Source: Clonostachys chloroleuca (lineage: Eukaryota; Ascomycota; Sordariomycetes; Hypocreales; Bionectriaceae). From it: a DNA stretch of 64,000 bases. Location of the stretch: contig JBANAY010000004.1 of NCBI GenBank assembly GCA_037952775.1, positions 10,168,001-10,232,000 on the forward strand, given 5' to 3'. A program made the translations under genes and the position numbers. This document shows, piece after piece, positions 60,712 to 64,000 of the stretch; position 1 is the stretch's first letter; every line of letters begins with the position of its first letter. The notes under the pieces are model-generated. The model saw only the letters and a list, made by a program, of their open reading frames with translations. It did not search any database and was not told where the DNA came from.

Positions 60712-62530
60712 TCATCCAGGTGGGCGATGGGGCGTGGTGAGGTGGTGGACAGTTTCTTCCCTTCTTTTACTAGGTAGTTTATTTTCGGCGATGCTGGTCT
60801 GGGTCTTGTGTTTAACATGGTGTTGTGGAGGCCGGGTTTTGGGTGCGCATTGCTGGGATTCACATTGGATCACAGCAGGCGCCGGATGGTGGATCGGGGC
60901 GGTGGAGGAGATGGATGTTGCAATCTCGAGATGAATTGATTTGCCATGACTGCGCCAGAGCGTGACCATTTGTGACGACCGGAGTTGCACTGCAGTATGC
61001 ATTCCCTTGTTGATTAAGAAACGAAGTGATAGTGATGCCTGTGCCAGAGCTCGGATTGGATTCCAAGACCAGACGATACCTCCAATGCACACTGCATGTA
61101 TGTACAGAGCGCGTGTGGCTGCAGCTTTACATCAAATGTGGCCGCCAAGATGGGCAGCGCCAAGCTGCGTGTGCACCACCACAATGGCATCCAGCATTGG
61201 CCAATCACTCGCCTTATTCGCGCAGTCGGCCCCGAAATTAATTTCTTGCAGCTGGTGCCCTTGTTTCGCGAAGCTCGTCATGCTGGTGACACCCACGGAG
61301 AGCCAGCGACAGCCGTAGTAACGCCTGTGACCCGGCCGGCATGGCGCATGCTGCTACTTTGGGGATCCCCTATTTTTTCTAGAGGCTGCTCCATTCATAG
61401 TCATGTAGCAAAGCTAAATCCTGGTGCGCGCGTCGCTTGCTGTGTGGCTTGTCTCGATTTGAGGATGATTGGATGTTGACGGCAGTGCTGCGAGTGCCGC
61501 TGCCGCTGCCGCTGCCGGAGGTTATTTCTGTCTAGCGGCCGTGGAAACGAGATGGCAGCAACCCCAGAAAATTCCATGCCATTTCCAATGCGGGCGCAGG
61601 CGCGTGCCAGAGTCTCCTTGGTGCTTCCTGGCCATTCATTCAGCATTTGGCTCGGTAGTCAAGGGCTTGCCGAGCCCACATCGGCCTCCCGTCTGCTTGT
61701 CTGAATTCCTGCAAGCAAGCGCGGAGATGGAGGGCCCGATAAGGAACGGGACATGGGCGCACGCCAGATGGGCAATTCGGCAATTGTGGAGAAGGCAGGT
61801 GTATTTTTGGCCCTTCACAAGATGAGTTTGGCCCTCGCCTGTCACCGACTGCTGGTGTGTTGACTGGTGATTGGTGTGAATATGTCCGGGTACGGCGGCT
61901 AGCCAAACCGCCTTGACCCCGCCAAGCAGCTCGACCCCGCTCGAGCAGTCAAATGGTGACTGGGTGGTGATGGCCTCGTGAGAGGGCGGTTGGGTAGAAA
62001 TCATGCGAGGTGAGCTGGCTGAGGCAGTTGGCGATACGGGGGACGGCGACGACGTCGGGGAGAGCTTGGGAGAGCAACCGTCGTGTTGGGACAGCCAACG
62101 TCAAGATCGATCTTGATGTTAGCACCAACAGCATACGGGCTACAGCCAGAAACAGCAAGTGGCCACAGCCGCCCCCTTCCACTTTGGCTGCCTGCACCGC
62201 CAGTTCTGTGGAGATTTTGCCCGGGTAACTGGGGTCCATCGTGGGGCCCGACGATGGAATGACAAGCATTGGGGCATCTGTGTAAGCGCCTTTCTTGGAA
62301 GCGCCTTGGTTCGAGATGGTTGCATCCCAACCGGCTCCCAGCAGCCAATCCGCCCGTGTTGACATTATTCACCTCACAACAACATGGTCAGGCGGGGCCA
62401 TGCGTTCCCTCAGTCTTCTGCTTCCCCCCAAAACAATTCTCTCATCAAACTCTCTTGATAAAGGGTGTATCGCGTCCATCCTCCAACTTGGTTTTGCTTT
62501 GCTCTCATCTCATCCCGTCCCAACTCTCTT
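60712..62530. other. 1.8 kb spacer
   Basis: Overlapping ORFs under about 140 codons, none with protein character. A GCC/GCT-rich simple stretch lies at about 61485-61515. Nothing else is supportable. Confidence 0.5.
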
Positions 62531-63752
62531 ATGACGTCTCTGCCTCTTCGCAACCCACCAGCCGCCCAACCTCCGCCACAGTACCCGACCTCTAAGATGC
62601 TTGCCATGCCACCAGGTATCCCAGCCGGAATGGTTTGTGGTTTCCAGTTCTCTTGATCAGGATTTAATCCGCCAAGGCTGCTGACTCTGTTATTCTTTAG
62701 GTTGCCGATGCTCCTATTCTCCGAATTCCATGTCTCAGGGCAACACCACAACCTCAGCCCGAACCCGTCGTCCGCCGACAACCACCGCAAATGGAGTACC
62801 CCCAGGAGGGAGGTCTCTATGACAACCCATACGGACGCTCGCCGCATGACCCCTTCTTCAGACACCGCAACCGGGTCACGAACCCTCCACAACACCCCGT
62901 GCTCTCTCCTCGATTCAATGAGCATCAACATTACATGCTCCCTCGGGTAACTGAGCACCCCCAAATGCAGCACCCTCAAATACAGCACAAAATCCACAAG
63001 TCATATCCCAGACATCAGCGCAACCGTTCGGGTTCTGGCTCTCCACCAAGAAACGAGCCCATCCTGGCTCCCTATCCCTCCATTCATGGCTCAGCTCAGA
63101 GACCACCTCGCATGCCGAATGTCAACACCCCGTCCAATTATCTCTCAGTCCCGTCGCTACAGAAACCCGACTTCTCTCTCCAAGCACACGAGACTCTTCT
63201 TCGCCAAGCAGCGATGCGTGCTGCTTTGCACAACGGGGTCCGCCAAGCCAAGCCAGTGGTTGTAAGTCACTTCTTTCCTCCACCAATCTTCTTATCGTCT
63301 TCCCTTCTTTGCTTCTCTATAGCAACAAAATCCTTCTCATCACACTCCTCTGTACACACGCAAACTAACATGTTTGATAACAGGAGCGACCAGTCCGACA
63401 TCCGTTGCCTACTGGGCGACCCGGAGAAAAACTGTAAGTCTCTTGCTTCTGAGCATCCTTCCCAAGGCAAAGGACTGACATTGTGTGTTCGTCTGCCTCT
63501 AGACCCGCAGTGCCGAGACAAACTCGCCGGACGCTTAGCGACAGAGAGAAGATTGACATATGTCTCTTCCACGAGCACCACAGGTCTCTCACCCACAAGG
63601 ACATTGCCGACAAGTTTGGTGTGGAGAGAACGTAAGAGCAGCCGAGCCCTCAGATGCAAACGCACAGGCCCTCATGCTAACGCAACTTTAATAGCACTGT
63701 AACCAAGATCTTGCTGAACAAGCAGCACCATCTGCAGTCAGGGCAAAATTGA
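62531..63752 (+). CDS. Putative HTH DNA-binding protein (CENP-B N-terminal/Psq-like helix-turn-helix)
   Basis: Model join(62531..62632, 62701..63261, 63384..63433, 63503..63631, 63695..63752), 299 residues, all introns GT-AG with frame kept. The first about 220 residues are low-complexity, rich in Pro, His, Gln and Arg. The C-terminal 50 residues form a helix-turn-helix: LSDREKIDICLFHEHH, then LTHKDIADKFGVER and TVTKILLNKQ. The pattern fits the Psq/CENP-B N-terminal type of HTH seen in fungal transposase-derived and ARS-binding proteins. Only this HTH is present, with no DDE transposase or CENP-B second domain, so it may be a stand-alone or domesticated DNA-binding factor. Direct targets are unknown. 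The start is the first ATG in frame upstream of the first intron. Confidence 0.7.
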
Positions 63753-64000
63753 TAAGAGGGCTTTGTGTACAATGAGATTGATTGATTTCGTGCTTAGCGT
63801 CGGGAGTTAATTTGGTCTGGTCATGACGGTCGCATCGCAAATAATGTAAAAGTCTGACGAAAGAAAACCTCGGACAGGTTCAAGTGAAGACAAATGTATT
63901 GTACTCCAGAATGAATGGAGAGGTCTGCCGAAGAGGCCGTTTCTTCCAAGCCGTGTGATATGCAGAAAACCACTAAAGGCTCTGGCAATTTCCGTCGTAG
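63753..64000. other. 3' flank of the HTH gene
   Basis: This 248 bp presumably holds the 3' UTR and terminator. I see no other feature before the window ends. Confidence 0.5.

Overview
The window is nuclear DNA of a filamentous ascomycete. Genes are split by short GT-AG introns (about 50-130 nt, with a few of 400-620 nt), the coding DNA is moderately GC-rich, and the gene order sla2 - MAT - apn2 - cox13 - apc5 is the mating-type neighbourhood known from Sordariomycetes, most typically Hypocreales. Only a MAT1-2 (HMG-box) idiomorph is present and I see no alpha-box (MAT1-1-1) gene, so the strain looks MAT1-2 and the species is probably heterothallic.

Layout. 1-1801: 3' end of sla2 (endocytosis, actin binding). 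1802-7232: a 5.4 kb stretch with no convincing gene. 7233-8039 (-): a small two-exon gene placed and oriented like the accessory MAT1-2 gene of Hypocreales. 9466-10293 (+): MAT1-2-1. 11131-13522 (-): apn2 (base-excision repair). 14399-15233 (+): cox13. 16206-18803 (+): apc5. 19482-20375 (+): a CIA30-type complex I assembly factor. 20376-23461 is empty. 23462-24952 (+): trm44 (tRNA-Ser Um44 methyltransferase). 27823-30696 (+): a multi-RRM protein resembling the meiotic regulator Rim4.

From about 31 kb onward the window looks more accessory. It holds a frame-broken unknown gene (31674-33691, -), an HNH-family protein with degenerate catalytic residues (35667-36918, -), a decayed copy (39701-41685, -) and an intact copy (46268-48424, -) of one Cys-rich family, and a doubtful ORF with six 10-residue Gln-rich repeats (about 43.2-44.2 kb). 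Long gene-free spacers separate them. A sodium:solute-symporter/urea-permease family transporter follows (53845-56315, +), then an array of degenerate units of about 68 bp. Next come an unknown 233-residue protein with a repetitive, hairpin-rich leader (59895-60711, +) and a putative HTH DNA-binding protein (62531-63752, +).

Functionally the left half joins the sexual-identity switch (MAT1-2-1) to housekeeping genes that hitchhike with it (endocytosis, DNA repair, respiration, cell cycle). A probable meiotic RNA-binding gene lies about 17.5 kb from MAT. The right half is lineage-specific, with visible birth and decay of genes. Exon boundaries were read by eye from splice signals and frame continuity. 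All the multi-exon models given as joins add up to whole codons.
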